Source of the DNA: Amyelois transitella
Lineage: Eukaryota; Arthropoda; Insecta; Lepidoptera; Pyralidae
Direction of reading: 5' to 3'
NCBI RefSeq assembly: GCF_032362555.1
Contig: NC_083529.1
Location: 7,192,001 to 7,256,000 of the forward strand
DNA length: 64,000 nucleotides
The notes under the pieces were generated by a model. The model made no database searches. It saw nothing but the letters and a program-made list of their open reading frames with translations, and was not told the DNA's origin. A program made the translations under genes and the position numbers. The stretch's first letter is position 1. The number at the start of each line of letters is the position of its first letter. Positions 33,801 to 39,400 of the stretch are shown here, in pieces.

Positions 33801-36459
33801 AAGCCCTTAGATAGCAATTATATGTTCGCTTTCCAGTTATTAGTTATCGGTGCAATTCAATTTGTTGGGTTATATTTCAATGTAATAACACCGTAGACAT
33901 ATGATCTGTGTTAGACACAAATCATATGTCTACGGTGTTATAAAGTTCTAAAAGTAATTTCTTACTAGGTATTTGTTTGTTTTTTTTTCACCTAAAAATA
34001 CAAGTGTTTGGCAAATAAAGCAAATCTATAGTTTTTTTCCGGGATGAAAGGAACCCTATGTCCTTCACTACATACATACATATGGTCACGTCTATATCCC
34101 TTGCGGGGTAGACAGAGCCAATAGTCTTGAAAAGGCTGAATGGCCACGTTCAGCTATTTGGCTTAATGATAAAATTAAGATTCAAATAGTGACAGGTTGC
34201 TAGTCCATCGCCTAAAAAAGACTCCCAAGTTTGTAAGCCTATTCCTTAGTCGCCTTTTACAACACTACATCCTAATTATAGATACGCGAAATTTCAAGAA
34301 TTTTGTTGGTTCAGAAGATAACGCGTGAATCAGTAACAAACAAACATACTTTTTAAGCATTTATAAGTTGGGATAGCGATCAAAACAATGGTGTCAGAAT
34401 TAGCATAGGCGCTGAGCGTTTACCTAAATCGAAGCCCACTCATGCAATATTCATGTAATGGTAACGGAACTGATGAACGGTATCGTACCTATACGTCACA
34501 TTCCAGCCGCCTAGTGTAGCACAGGCCTTATTTTGTATATTAAACTCCTTTGGGAGGCACCCATAGGAAGGAAACATAAATATATTATAATCACATCTTT
34601 ATCCCAGACATAGCCAAAAGTCTCAAAAAGATAGAAAGCCCATTTTCACATGAAGGAATTGAGATTCCAATTGAATTCAATAGATTTAATATTTTTAACC
34701 TATCCCTTAGTCGCTTTTCACGACATAGGAAAAGACATTGAGAGGTTCTATTTTATAATGCCGGGAGCCACATAGCACAATACACCACTAACACTACACC
34801 TATAACATATAACGATGGAAGGTGAAGACGAGTATTTTGATCAAATCGGGGAAACTCAGGTTTAAATTAACTACGTTAACCTAAGAGCTTGCATTAAAAG
34901 ATTGACGGATTCGGTATAAAATGAAAGATTAGGAGTAGACAGAGACCACGCAAGTGTAAGTATGTAGTCACTGCCTACTCCTTCAGTAAAGAAGCATGGT
35001 AATAATTACCGCGAAAATGATAAAAACAATCACAGACAAAATGCGATAAAAATATATTTTTGTGGATTCGTAGTTCCAAAATTGATAGGTGATAGAGTTG
35101 GCGAAACCACTTTAACACACTTCTTTTTCAACAAGGGTAAAAAGACACAAACGATCTTGTTAGAAAATGATCACTGAAGCATTCACTGAGAAAGAAACTA
35201 GATCGTTTTGGCCCAAACATTACGCATAGCTTTCTACCATTCAACTATTTTACTTTCGTCAATTTCCGTTTTCTCCTAAGTAATTTACCTTTAGGTCTAT
35301 GGGTTTACACTCAAGTTAAAGGTATGCACTCTGTAATGTAATATTCTTTTTTTAAACTGTGCTTGTCGAAGCCGGCGAAATCTGTTAAAAAATTGCATCA
35401 TTCAATTGTTTCATCTAGATCACCTGTCCGAATATAAAGCGAAATAGCGTTAGCTTGCTACATGTAGGTATGCTACTTCTTCTAGACTTCAAAGTGCAAA
35501 CTTTGAATGCGCTAGACGTAGACACTATAAGAAATGTCTCATGTAATTAGGTACCTACACATTTTATCGTATTTTGAAAAAACATACACATAGGTACAAT
35601 CACGTCCATTTTGATAATAAACGAATTTTATTAGGTACTATTACTGTAAGGATTGAGGTGAGCGACATTTAGGTATCAGGACGTTTTGGGCAAAGGTCAA
35701 GACAATGGTACCTGAAACCGACGAACTTGTATGAAGAGAGTTATAAAAATGGATGAAGCGAAAGAGGTATGCAGCGAACATGGCACTGAAAACGTTGTAT
35801 TTGATAATATAAATATTTTGTGAAATAATCGCTGGTAAATAGGTATAATTTGATTTAAGTGACGTGACGTCAATCTATTATATTCTATATCGTCGTAATA
35901 GAGTCGTACAAGTAGTCAATAGTCTCGAAAAGTCTGAAAGGCCACGTTCAGCCAGATAGCTAAATGATGGAATTGATATTCAGACAGTGACAGGTTGCTT
36001 TGTTAGCATATAGCTTAAAAGAAACATTTTTTTAGTCTATCCCACCATATTCTCGGGATGATACGCAGATGGCACATAGGTACTATGATTCGCTTATTTA
36101 GACCAGCATGTGGTTAAATGTTTAGCTTGTCAGTTGTCTCTCTAGATATCTCGACTAAGTAAAATAAAATCTCTTTGATGCAGACTATAATGTTTGTATT
36201 CTGTACGTCTGCCGCAGCCATCGCATGCATTGTAGCGTTTGGAACAAATAGTAGGTACTTAGGTACAGAACTCTTTGTGACCACATCCGACACGTACTTG
36301 GCCAGTTTTTAATTTATATAAGCCATACCACGTTTCGAGCATTGTCATGCGTAATAACTAAGACTGTCTCAGAAAATATAGAGAATATTCCTACCAAATT
36401 ATCAAATAAAAAATAATAAACCATGTACTCACCAAACATAATATTAATAACCGCGTCAT
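722..36459 (-). CDS. spz5: Spätzle-family neurotrophin-like Toll ligand, best match Spätzle 5 (10 exons)
   Basis: Coding exons in transcription order are 36459-36433, 25907-25759, 24602-24444, 23850-23722, 22668-22561, 6640-6526, 6297-6164, 5524-5413, 1775-1668 and 826-722. All junctions have GT/AG sites and the phases add up to 381 codons plus TAA. The product starts with a hydrophobic signal peptide ([14 protein letters not shown]), then a pro-region with a furin-like RGKR site at residues 159-162. A C-terminal cystine-knot domain follows, with Cys 235, 275, 280, 287, 337, 345, 361 and 363; recognisable motifs are [35 protein letters not shown] and [14 protein letters not shown]. Spätzle proteins are secreted, proteolytically activated dimers that bind Toll receptors. 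Length is close to that remembered for Drosophila Spz5 (387). Family membership is near certain; the paralogue (5 rather than 2/NT1) is inferred from motif memory. Three other genes lie inside the intron between exons 5 and 6. Confidence 0.85.
870..1640. repeat. spz5 intron 9 repeats
   Basis: At 870-900 is the terminal motif CCCGCGACTTCGTCCGCG, a frequent end of short lepidopteran non-autonomous elements (another copy is near 23,640). At 1437-1636 is a 5'-truncated TATG-tailed SINE in plus orientation. The text around 1,230-1,310 resembles another repeat 3' end also seen near 24,830. Confidence 0.55.
1668..1775 (-). CDS. spz5: spz5 exon 9
   Basis: Residues 312-347: [13 protein letters not shown], then CDGHDELGC with Cys 337 and 345. 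Acceptor TACCAG, donor GTCAGT, phase 0. Confidence 0.85.
1865..2115. repeat. dispersed repeat, second copy near 60,560-60,830
   Basis: The stretch from CCGTCTGACTTC to TTCGAACCTGTG matches 60,585-60,800 at many positions, including TGCAGGTTTCCTCGCGATGTTTT-like text. A short fragment is at about 7,650-7,720. It is non-coding and of unknown class. Confidence 0.55.
2768..3069. repeat. left arm of a long inverted repeat
   Basis: About 300 bp from GCTACATTAATTCCC to AATATGCAT, whose reverse complement recurs at 4807-5104 with high but imperfect identity. The arms are separated by about 1.7 kb that holds two LINE fragments. Confidence 0.8.
3371..4560 (-). pseudogene. LINE reverse-transcriptase C-terminal fragment, split by another LINE
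   Basis: Two pieces, 4262-4560 and 3371-3604, belong to one non-LTR retrotransposon protein. The upstream piece carries [10 protein letters not shown] and [11 protein letters not shown]. The downstream piece carries [11 protein letters not shown] and [14 protein letters not shown] followed by GNAASLLGT; these motifs are common in the C-terminal part of invertebrate LINE polyproteins. Removing the insertion at 3617-4249 and one target-site duplication rejoins them in one frame. The N-terminal RT and endonuclease parts are absent, so this is a dead fragment. Confidence 0.7.
3617..4249 (-). mobile_element. 5'-truncated TATG-tailed LINE copy with target-site duplication
   Basis: Encodes the LINE C-terminal region with [40 protein letters not shown] and [13 protein letters not shown], ending [15 protein letters not shown] followed by a (TATG)n tail. 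It is flanked by the 12-bp duplication GATAACTACATA at 3605-3616 and 4250-4261. It is 5'-truncated and cannot be autonomous. Confidence 0.85.
4807..5104. repeat. right arm of a long inverted repeat
   Basis: Reverse complement of 2768-3069. It is followed at about 5,160-5,215 by the CGCGGACGGAGTCGCGGG terminal motif of a short non-autonomous element. Confidence 0.8.
5244..5354 (-). mobile_element. very short 5'-truncated copy of the TATG-tailed LINE
   Basis: The last 110 bp of the LINE, flanked by the 10-bp duplication AAACGTTGCA at 5234-5243 and 5355-5364. It lies only about 50 bp from the donor of spz5 exon 8. Confidence 0.8.
5413..5524 (-). CDS. spz5: spz5 exon 8
   Basis: Residues 275-311, with Cys 275, 280 and 287 and the motif [20 protein letters not shown]. 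Acceptor CACCAG, donor GTACCG, phase 0. Confidence 0.85.
5769..5878. repeat. inverted repeat / foldback element
   Basis: Arms 5769-5805 and 5843-5878 share CACCAGCCTGGCGGAAGATC in opposite orientation. Single-arm relatives occur near 25,460 and 38,545. Flanking text around TTCGCTGCTATTGGCTGAGC also recurs near 20,740, 21,975 and 38,665, so this belongs to a dispersed family. Confidence 0.65.
6164..6297 (-). CDS. spz5: spz5 exon 7 (start of cystine knot)
   Basis: Residues 230-273, with the first knot cysteine (235) and the characteristic [20 protein letters not shown] stretch. Acceptor CCTAG, donor GTAAGC, ends in phase 2. Confidence 0.85.
6526..6640 (-). CDS. spz5: spz5 exon 6
   Basis: Residues 192-229, beginning [14 protein letters not shown]. 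Acceptor TTGTAG, donor GTATAA, phase 0. Confidence 0.8.
6780..6965. repeat. dispersed repeat with AGAAGAAGCGG motif
   Basis: Related copies are at about 15,000-15,190, 27,770-27,960, 33,318-33,485, 36,945-37,080 and 54,055-54,130, and in opposite orientation near 11,590-11,660. Common text is the sequence around GTGCAGAAGAAGCGGTAACA. The family name is not recognised. Confidence 0.55.
7090..7138 (+). CDS. AROS-like exon 1
   Basis: Sixteen codons plus one base from the ATG, with donor GTGAAC. An upstream ATG at 7062 in another frame opens only a 13-codon ORF, so the 7090 start is preferred. Confidence 0.55.
7090..12453 (+). CDS. AROS / RPS19BP1-like small basic protein (4 exons)
   Basis: Exons 7090-7138, 7222-7275, 7875-7999 and 12343-12453 join in phase into 112 codons plus TAG. 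The protein is lysine-rich ([17 protein letters not shown] in the centre). It begins [14 protein letters not shown], which resembles the MSAALLRRGLELL start of AROS (active regulator of SIRT1, a 40S ribosomal protein S19-binding nucleolar protein). It ends [14 protein letters not shown], a shorter version of the acidic TVFTEEDF tail of that family. The identification rests on the two ends, so it is moderate; a different small nucleolar protein is possible. The gene lies in spz5 intron 5, upstream of DPM2 on the same strand. Confidence 0.55.
7222..7275 (+). CDS. AROS-like exon 2
   Basis: Strong acceptor TCTGTCTGCAG, donor GTGCGT. Encodes a Lys/Arg-rich segment, [18 protein letters not shown]. 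Confidence 0.6.
7875..7999 (+). CDS. AROS-like exon 3
   Basis: Acceptor TTTTTCAG, donor GTAATT, ends in phase 0. Encodes [14 protein letters not shown] and [17 protein letters not shown]. Confidence 0.6.
8000..12342. other. AROS-like intron 3, repeat-bearing
   Basis: 4.3 kb without a supported gene. It holds the tandem repeat pair at 9,575-9,945, a non-autonomous element fragment near 10,310-10,530, a possible cryptic promoter near 10,780 with a mini-exon at 11,322, and an inverted copy of the AGAAGAAGCGG repeat near 11,590-11,660. The text at about 8,050-8,420 looks like decayed coding DNA of a mobile element, but I cannot name it. Confidence 0.5.
9575..9945. repeat. two direct copies of a short non-autonomous element
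   Basis: Copies at about 9,575-9,765 and 9,777-9,945 share GTCGCTT(C/T)C, ATCTTTAAAACTAAAC, the GTGATTCAA(A/G)AGGAA stretch and a CTCGCTAGT / GTCGCTAGT end. Such 170-190 bp units are common in Lepidoptera. Confidence 0.65.
12343..12453 (+). CDS. AROS-like exon 4 (stop)
   Basis: Acceptor CTCTTTCCGCAG. Encodes [20 protein letters not shown] and the acidic tail, ending TAG. A donor-like GAG|GTAATA follows at 12,487/12,488, 34 nt after the stop. Confidence 0.6.
   Translation: MVQRAIKGKPLIEKPEPKPKEIKSILFADEDEPTAQ
12520..12785 (-). mobile_element. TATG-tailed SINE copy, near full length
   Basis: From CATACATATGGTCACGTCTA to the head sequence GTGCCGGAAACCATACGGC, i.e. the reverse of the full copy at 44458-44722. 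It lies between the AROS-like and DPM2 genes. Confidence 0.75.
12911..13113 (-). mobile_element. tRNA-derived SINE
   Basis: Read on the minus strand the head is GGCCTCTGTGGTGCAGCGGT (A-box-like), then GGGTTCGAATCCCGGCCAGG (B box), then an AT-rich body ending near ATATACGGGACAAATT. The A and B boxes are too close for a functional tRNA because the anticodon arm is missing. A tail fragment recurs near 17,281. Confidence 0.7.
13336..13670 (+). mobile_element. 5'-truncated TATG-tailed LINE copy
   Basis: Encodes the terminal [18 protein letters not shown] to YPSGKEA part and ends in (TATG)n. It is flanked by the duplication TGATCTGAT at 13327-13335 and 13671-13679. A few bases are missing just before the MNENRL codons. 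Confidence 0.8.
13766..13871 (+). CDS. DPM2: DPM2 coding exon 1
   Basis: The exon body starts at 13750 after CCGTAG. The ATG opens [14 protein letters not shown], preceded by a short out-of-frame ATG (8 codons). The donor GTGATT follows one base of the Asp codon. Confidence 0.65.
13766..14532 (+). CDS. DPM2: Dolichol-phosphate mannose synthase regulatory subunit DPM2 (2 coding exons)
   Basis: Exons 13766-13871 and 14408-14532 give 76 codons plus TGA. Two hydrophobic segments are seen: residues about 11-29 ([17 protein letters not shown]) and about 48-68, joined by [19 protein letters not shown]. The TM-short-loop-TM layout, the size (human 84 residues) and the PF-[IL]-D element after TM1 match DPM2. 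DPM2 stabilises DPM1 in the ER membrane, where the complex makes dolichol-phosphate-mannose for N-glycans and GPI anchors. An acceptor (TTCCGTAG) lies 16 nt before the ATG, so at least one upstream non-coding or shared exon is expected. The last exon also contains the NMRK start codon 11 nt after this stop, and is triplicated downstream. Confidence 0.7.
14235..14385 (-). mobile_element. TATG-tailed LINE fragment just before the DPM2/NMRK shared exon
   Basis: About 150 bp of LINE 3' end, flanked by GATTTTATTATA at 14223-14234 and 14386-14397. The right duplication ends 10 nt before the shared exon's first base, so the insertion pushed the original upstream intron, including any branch point more than about 22 nt away, 150 nt back. 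Confidence 0.85.
14408..14580 (+). CDS. Shared exon copy 1: DPM2 C-terminus plus NMRK start
   Basis: Acceptor TTTCACAG. It encodes the DPM2 end ([20 protein letters not shown] onward, stop at 14530-14532), then 11 nt, then the NMRK ATG at 14544 and twelve codons ([12 protein letters not shown]) plus one base before GTGAGT. There is no AATAAA after the DPM2 stop, and the donor implies that a DPM2 mRNA continues into NMRK exons. Confidence 0.7.
14544..20268 (+). CDS. NMRK: Nicotinamide riboside kinase (4 exons)
   Basis: Exons 14544-14580 (or the equivalent in copies 2 and 3), 15881-16229, 18219-18345 and 20164-20268 join to 205 codons plus TAA (human NMRK1 is 199). The P-loop is [12 protein letters not shown] at residues 13-24. 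Next come HQDKYFYPD with the catalytic Asp, [24 protein letters not shown] and the substrate/lid segment [16 protein letters not shown]. This is a P-loop kinase that phosphorylates nicotinamide riboside to NMN in the NAD+ salvage pathway; it is presumably cytosolic when made from the ordinary start. A lysine-rich insert ([20 protein letters not shown]) sits before the EGF motif. Which first-exon copy is used cannot be decided from sequence. Confidence 0.85.
14617..14772 (+). CDS. Shared exon copy 2 (17-nt deletion; DPM2-NMRK in frame)
   Basis: Near-identical to 14408-14580 but missing 17 nt after the Trp-Phe-Leu codons. The DPM2 frame therefore shifts, misses its stop and runs in frame into the NMRK ATG at 14736. 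It has its own acceptor and GTGAGT donor. The gap to copy 1 is 36 nt, too short for a normal intron. Whether it is used as an exon is unknown. Confidence 0.6.
14809..14964 (+). CDS. Shared exon copy 3 (17-nt deletion; nearest to NMRK exon 2)
   Basis: Same deletion as copy 2; one change makes the NMRK start MAHF instead of MAQF (ATG 14928). After its donor the text departs from the repeat, so this copy adjoins the original NMRK intron 1. Confidence 0.6.
15000..15478. repeat. repeats in NMRK intron 1
   Basis: A copy of the AGAAGAAGCGG repeat at about 15,000-15,190 is followed by a near-full-length TATG-tailed SINE in minus orientation at about 15,223-15,478. Confidence 0.65.
15650..15672 (+). 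repeat. 23-bp stray copy of DPM2 exon sequence
   Basis: GGTCTCATGTCGTTCACTCT plus three bases are identical to part of the shared exon (14488 onward), with unrelated DNA on both sides. Confidence 0.75.
15881..16229 (+). CDS. NMRK: NMRK exon 2 (P-loop)
   Basis: Acceptor TTTTTTCCAG, donor GTGAGT. Contains the Walker A motif, the QDKYF motif and the EGF-ALNYKP motif; ends in phase 2. Confidence 0.85.
16290..17290. repeat. decayed LINE pieces in NMRK intron 2
   Basis: Plus-oriented TATG-tailed LINE remnants at about 16,310-16,450 and 17,190-17,280, the first quite diverged. The second is followed by a tail piece of the tRNA-derived SINE family (CCAATCAGAAAAAG). Nothing recognisable lies between. 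Confidence 0.55.
17330..18120. repeat. tandem repeat, six units of about 134-141 bp
   Basis: CAACCCCTATTTCACCCCC recurs at about 17,340, 17,476, 17,612, 17,746, 17,887 and 18,027, each followed by AT-rich text with TTATTATTTTAATCTAA. After the last unit comes a CCTGTCAAATTTCATCTTTA stretch and a (TA)n run at about 18,167-18,190, which resembles a LINE 3' UTR with internal repeats. Confidence 0.75.
18219..18345 (+). CDS. NMRK: NMRK exon 3 (lid/substrate segment)
   Basis: Acceptor TTTTTCACAG, donor GTGACT, ends in phase 0. Encodes [20 protein letters not shown] then the [10 protein letters not shown] motif and HLRYRAE. It is very GC-rich compared with its flanks. Confidence 0.85.
18262..19218 (+). 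repeat. 9-copy, 107-bp tandem array of NMRK exon 3 3' part
   Basis: Unit starts lie at 18262, 18369, 18476, 18583, 18690, 18797, 18904, 19011 and 19118, exactly 107 bp apart. Each unit holds the last 84 nt of NMRK exon 3, the GTGACT donor and a 23-bp spacer ending in TATACTAACTAG. Only the first unit carries the full exon 5' end and its pyrimidine-rich acceptor. Units are nearly identical, differing mainly at one C/G site (GCTCCG or GCTGCG). Confidence 0.95.
19525..19566 (+). pseudogene. decayed copy of NMRK exon 3 end
   Basis: Translates as [13 protein letters not shown], against [14 protein letters not shown] in exon 3. It has one codon deleted, an AT-rich composition, and no donor (CTCGTA instead of GTGACT). 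It lies about 300 bp after the array in the same intron. Confidence 0.6.
20164..20268 (+). CDS. NMRK: NMRK exon 4 (stop)
   Basis: Acceptor TTTTTTGCAG. Encodes [20 protein letters not shown] and the C-terminus ending SVE-TAA. It corresponds to the LDGTKSEEDLF region of human NMRK1. Confidence 0.85.
   Translation: MEKDRRVILLDGTRPDVFETVMNDVTALGAVSVE
20570..20575 (+). promoter_or_regulatory. candidate NMRK polyadenylation signal
   Basis: AATAAA about 300 nt after the NMRK stop codon; the first clear plus-strand hexamer downstream. Confidence 0.4.
22087..22259. repeat. foldback element with about 67-bp arms
   Basis: AGGGGTTAGTGCGAG and onward (22087-22153) is the approximate reverse complement of 22193-22259. 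Both arms contain GAACGCGTCGAGCAAGT-like and GAATTTGTATG text. The open frame across it is a by-product. Confidence 0.7.
22561..22668 (-). CDS. spz5: spz5 exon 5 (furin-like site)
   Basis: Residues 156-190, containing the dibasic RGKR site and ending KFCDGGG, with a GT left over that makes Val with exon 6. Donor GTGAGT. The next intron is about 15.9 kb and hosts three genes on the other strand. Confidence 0.8.
22696..22752 (-). mobile_element. minimal TATG-tailed LINE fragment
   Basis: About 57 bp of LINE 3' end flanked by ACCTCAGAT at 22687-22695 and 22753-22761, 20-30 bp upstream of the spz5 exon 5 acceptor. Confidence 0.75.
23013..23068. repeat. short inverted repeat (hairpin)
   Basis: Arms of 20 nt, AAGGTGACCGATTAAAATTC and its reverse complement with one mismatch (23049-23068), around a 16-nt loop. 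Confidence 0.8.
23480..23670. repeat. short non-autonomous element in spz5 intron 4
   Basis: Begins near ACTATTATAAAGGCGAAAGT, contains ACTCAACCGATTACGATGAA, and ends GACGAAGTCGCGGGCGGCC TCTAGTA. This is a very common lepidopteran repeat type. Confidence 0.6.
23722..23850 (-). CDS. spz5: spz5 exon 4
   Basis: Residues 113-154 starting [19 protein letters not shown]. The acceptor is CGCCAG beside a short GT microsatellite; the donor is GTGAGT. Frame matches both neighbours. Confidence 0.8.
24050..24390 (-). mobile_element. decayed TATG-tailed SINE in spz5 intron 3
   Basis: Recognisable ATCACGACTATATTCC, AGTCTTGAAAGACT and GTCGCCTTTAACGGCATCC text with an inserted stretch in the middle. Confidence 0.5.
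24444..24602 (-). CDS. spz5: spz5 exon 3
   Basis: Residues 60-111, pro-region with [20 protein letters not shown] and a Pro/Asn/Gly-rich tail. Acceptor TTTTAG, donor GTGAGT, ends in phase 2. Confidence 0.8.
24603..25758. other. spz5 intron 2
   Basis: No gene seen. A single-arm relative of the 5769-5878 foldback family is at about 25,460-25,530; the remainder is AT-rich unique-looking DNA. Confidence 0.45.
25759..25907 (-). CDS. spz5: spz5 exon 2
   Basis: Residues 10-58 and part of 59: the end of the signal peptide and an acidic, Pro/Thr-rich pro-region. Acceptor TTGCAG, donor GTAAAT, ends in phase 2. Confidence 0.8.
25942..26199 (-). mobile_element. full-length TATG-tailed SINE with target-site duplication
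   Basis: 258 bp from the (CATA)n end to ACCACACGGCAC, flanked by TTTAATATTTTTA at 25929-25941 and 26200-26212. It lies 20 bp upstream of the spz5 exon 2 acceptor. Confidence 0.85.
33885..33941. repeat. perfect 21-bp inverted repeat with palindromic loop
   Basis: Arms 33885-33905 and 33921-33941 are exact reverse complements (core ACCGTAGACATATGAT). The 15-nt loop itself contains TGTGT-TAG-ACACA, so the whole 57 bp is nearly one palindrome. Confidence 0.9.
34074..34262 (-). mobile_element. 5'-truncated SINE with target-site duplication
   Basis: Flanked by CACTACAT at 34066-34073 and 34263-34270. It stops at CGCCTTTTACAA, lacking the head of the element. Confidence 0.75.
36433..36459 (-). CDS. 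spz5: spz5 exon 1 (start codon, signal peptide)
   Basis: ATG followed by TRLLILCL, then a GTGAGT donor in phase 0. Joined to exon 2 it forms a continuous hydrophobic signal peptide, which is the reason for choosing this start. The intron that follows is about 10.5 kb. Confidence 0.75.
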
Positions 36460-39400
36460 TTTCTCGTCTTCAACACACAATTTCAGCAACAAACACAATC
36501 ACCTTTGCATTTAAAATTATAAAAAAATACAATCCAATTTCTTTTCGATAATTTCAACTTTCAAACGCGGCGCACTTTTTGCCGCTCTGTCAAATAACTT
36601 TTTAAATTTTTACTTCTTTACGTGACGTGCGTTCGGAAGTGCGATGAGGACTGCCGTAGCGGGACCACGGTGAAAGAACGGGATGTTGGACCGAGAGAGG
36701 ATACTTAAAGAGCTAAACATTTCTTTTAGATATCCAAAATAATTTTTTTTCGAATTTAAAATTTAAGTTTCATGAATAAGAAACTTTTTTCTTCAAGGTA
36801 ATTTCCGCAACGTACTGTAAACGTAGGCTTCATTTCCTACATGCATTTCTGTATTATTATCTGACTTCAATAATAGAGCAAAATTTTCTTATCTAAGCGC
36901 TTCATGCAGAGAATGATAAAATATTAAGAGAATTAATTCAAATAAAAAAATATATTCATCATTATGGGACATTCCAATATTACTTAATAATTGTCATATC
37001 GTTTGGTCTCACACGTCAGTGCAGAAGAAGCGGTAAAAAATGTCACTGCAGCATTTTCTTCAATAACGTCAACTTCATTATCGCTTATCAAATTAAAATT
37101 TATAGCTTAAGAAATTTTGACGGTAACCTTTGTCCTAAAGTAAAGCTTTTGGTCTTAAAAACTGCCTGATTAATTATAAGTGCATTTATCCTTAAATCAT
37201 ATCATTTGCAATCTACAGGAAAAGATGGATCATAATATAGAAACAACACATCAAAAGGTGTACTAATTTATATTTTTCTAAGTATAATTCGCACTATAGA
37301 AAATATATTACACTGAATCCGTAATCAATATATATAGAGCCCTTTGTGTTGTGTATGGATCCCCGTACCCCACATCCCCTGGAATTAAATCAACGTCAAA
37401 AAAAACGATAATTATGTTACACTAACAGACACACCAAAATCATCGACAATCACACTAACATCTCTCTATGTGAGTCTTCTATCCATGTTCCAATTTGTGT
37501 CAGAAATATGTAGGTCCATGCAGCCCCACACTTGTTTCACGCTGAATCTAGTTAGTTCAAAGTTATTATAATATAGTTGTATTTTTTAATAAAATATGTC
37601 TATGGATAGGTGCCATACTTTACGTTTTTGGCATAATTATTACATATCAATATATATATATAATAATTTAGATTTTAGGTAAAGAGGAGAGTGGGCGTCA
37701 TTGAGTAGAGAGTACAACTTCATTTTATTGGTGAAAAAATTTTGACGAATTCTGCTTTCACCTACGTATATCCCTTCTTTGCATGATGATGGAAATTTCA
37801 ATCATAACATTTAGTGAAGAAAAAAAGGTACCTACTCAAAAACTGTAAACTTTAAATTTGTTGTTGCTGGCAACTTTATAAATGACTATTGCGTACAATA
37901 AAACCCTAGTACCAGTCTACTAGAAGAAGAATTACAATAATAAAAAAGAAAGGTCACTTCGGTGTAAATTTTCCAAATGTAAAGGCTATTCCACAATTTC
38001 GTGTAATCAATGTGGAGTTAATTTGTGCTTGAATAAAAATAATAATTGTTTTCAAAATTATCATTTAGAATAAAGGAGAATGAGTAAACAATATCTTTTG
38101 ACTTATTTAGTACTGAGCTATATAATGTAACAATGCATAATGATGTAAATTTTCATCACTGTTTTTCAAATAATTCAAATTCTTATTTATACTAGGTTTT
38201 TTTTAAATATTTTTCTTTTAATCTAGAGCATTGATTTATTTTAAAAAAATAGGAAAAATCATGCAATGGAGGGATATACTATATTAAGTTCTAGTTACAA
38301 AGTCTCCTTCCATAATTGGTAGCATATTACTACTTAAAAATAAACATTTGCGGTTTTAAATATAAAAGGCGCTTAGAAATAATTCACTTACAATAACTCC
38401 TGTAAAGATGTCATTATTCGCTTATCTGTCGGACAGATTTACATACATATATAAAATCACGCCTTTTTCCCAGAGGGGTAGACAGAGACTACATCGCTTA
38501 TTTTCTTTCGATCTGTAGCGAGAGCGATGATTCGGCTCGACCGCCACCAAAGGGAAGATCTTCCGCCGGGCTAGGTGTTATGCCTGGGGAACCGCGGCTC
38601 CAACGGTGTTGTGTCGGAGGTTGTATATAAATCCGTGAAATCTCTGAAATCGCGATTTAGATTCTTCGCTGCTATTGGTTGAGCGCATCAATTTCTTCGC
38701 GATGATTGACAGTTGTTGTGAGATTGGATGTTGTGACGAGTGGCGTAGAGATGTCGCCACAGATCCTTTGCCAGGACGTCCTTAATTGGATCAAGATACG
38801 TTCGTCTATTTGCTAAGTCTAGTTGTTATATATTTGCTAAGTCAACCTGCTTTCATTCATCAAACCATCTAAACATAGGTACCCTTTTCTATTCCTCTTA
38901 CTACATCTTCTTTCACATCACGACATTCCCCTATTACGTTGGTTCTTTTCCGGTCACGCAATTTCACACCGACCATAGTCCTTAAAGCTCTACATTTAGA
39001 TTTACAGTGGTCGTATATTAGGGAAACACACGATCATCTACGGCCTACAGCTTCTTATACCAAAGCCAATACAGAGACACCTTAGCTAAAGTTGTATACA
39101 AAGAAACTTGACCCATTAATTTTTAGTTTATATCAAGTTCATTGTTTCTCTACAGATGACTGTTCCTTGCGTCAGAAGGTATGAATCCATATACCTATGC
39201 CCTTAAATCACAATAGAAATGCACAGGTAGGTACTGTACCTACCATTGTTCTTGAAATTATCGAAAAGATATGTCGCAGTCATGCACGTTGTTTTATGCG
39301 CGGTCAAAAAAACATTTAAACACAACGGTGTCTGATGGTGGTGAATGTGATGATTATTACGTTTCTAACGACAGATTTATCAGTACTTAAGCACCGCCTT

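Larger units (their letters stand above)
25908..36432. other. spz5 intron 1, repeat-rich, no gene recognised
   Basis: Minus-oriented TATG-tailed SINE copies at about 25,942-26,199, 26,562-26,815, 27,543-27,740, 31,840-32,083, 34,074-34,262, 34,575-34,775 and 35,910-36,075; a plus-oriented one at about 30,830-31,000. LINE 3' remnants are at about 31,000-31,070, 33,590-33,665 and 35,705-35,790; AGAAGAAGCGG repeats at about 27,770 and 33,318. Open frames in this stretch (for example 28,273-28,623) overlap repeat text and lack coding features. Confidence 0.55.
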
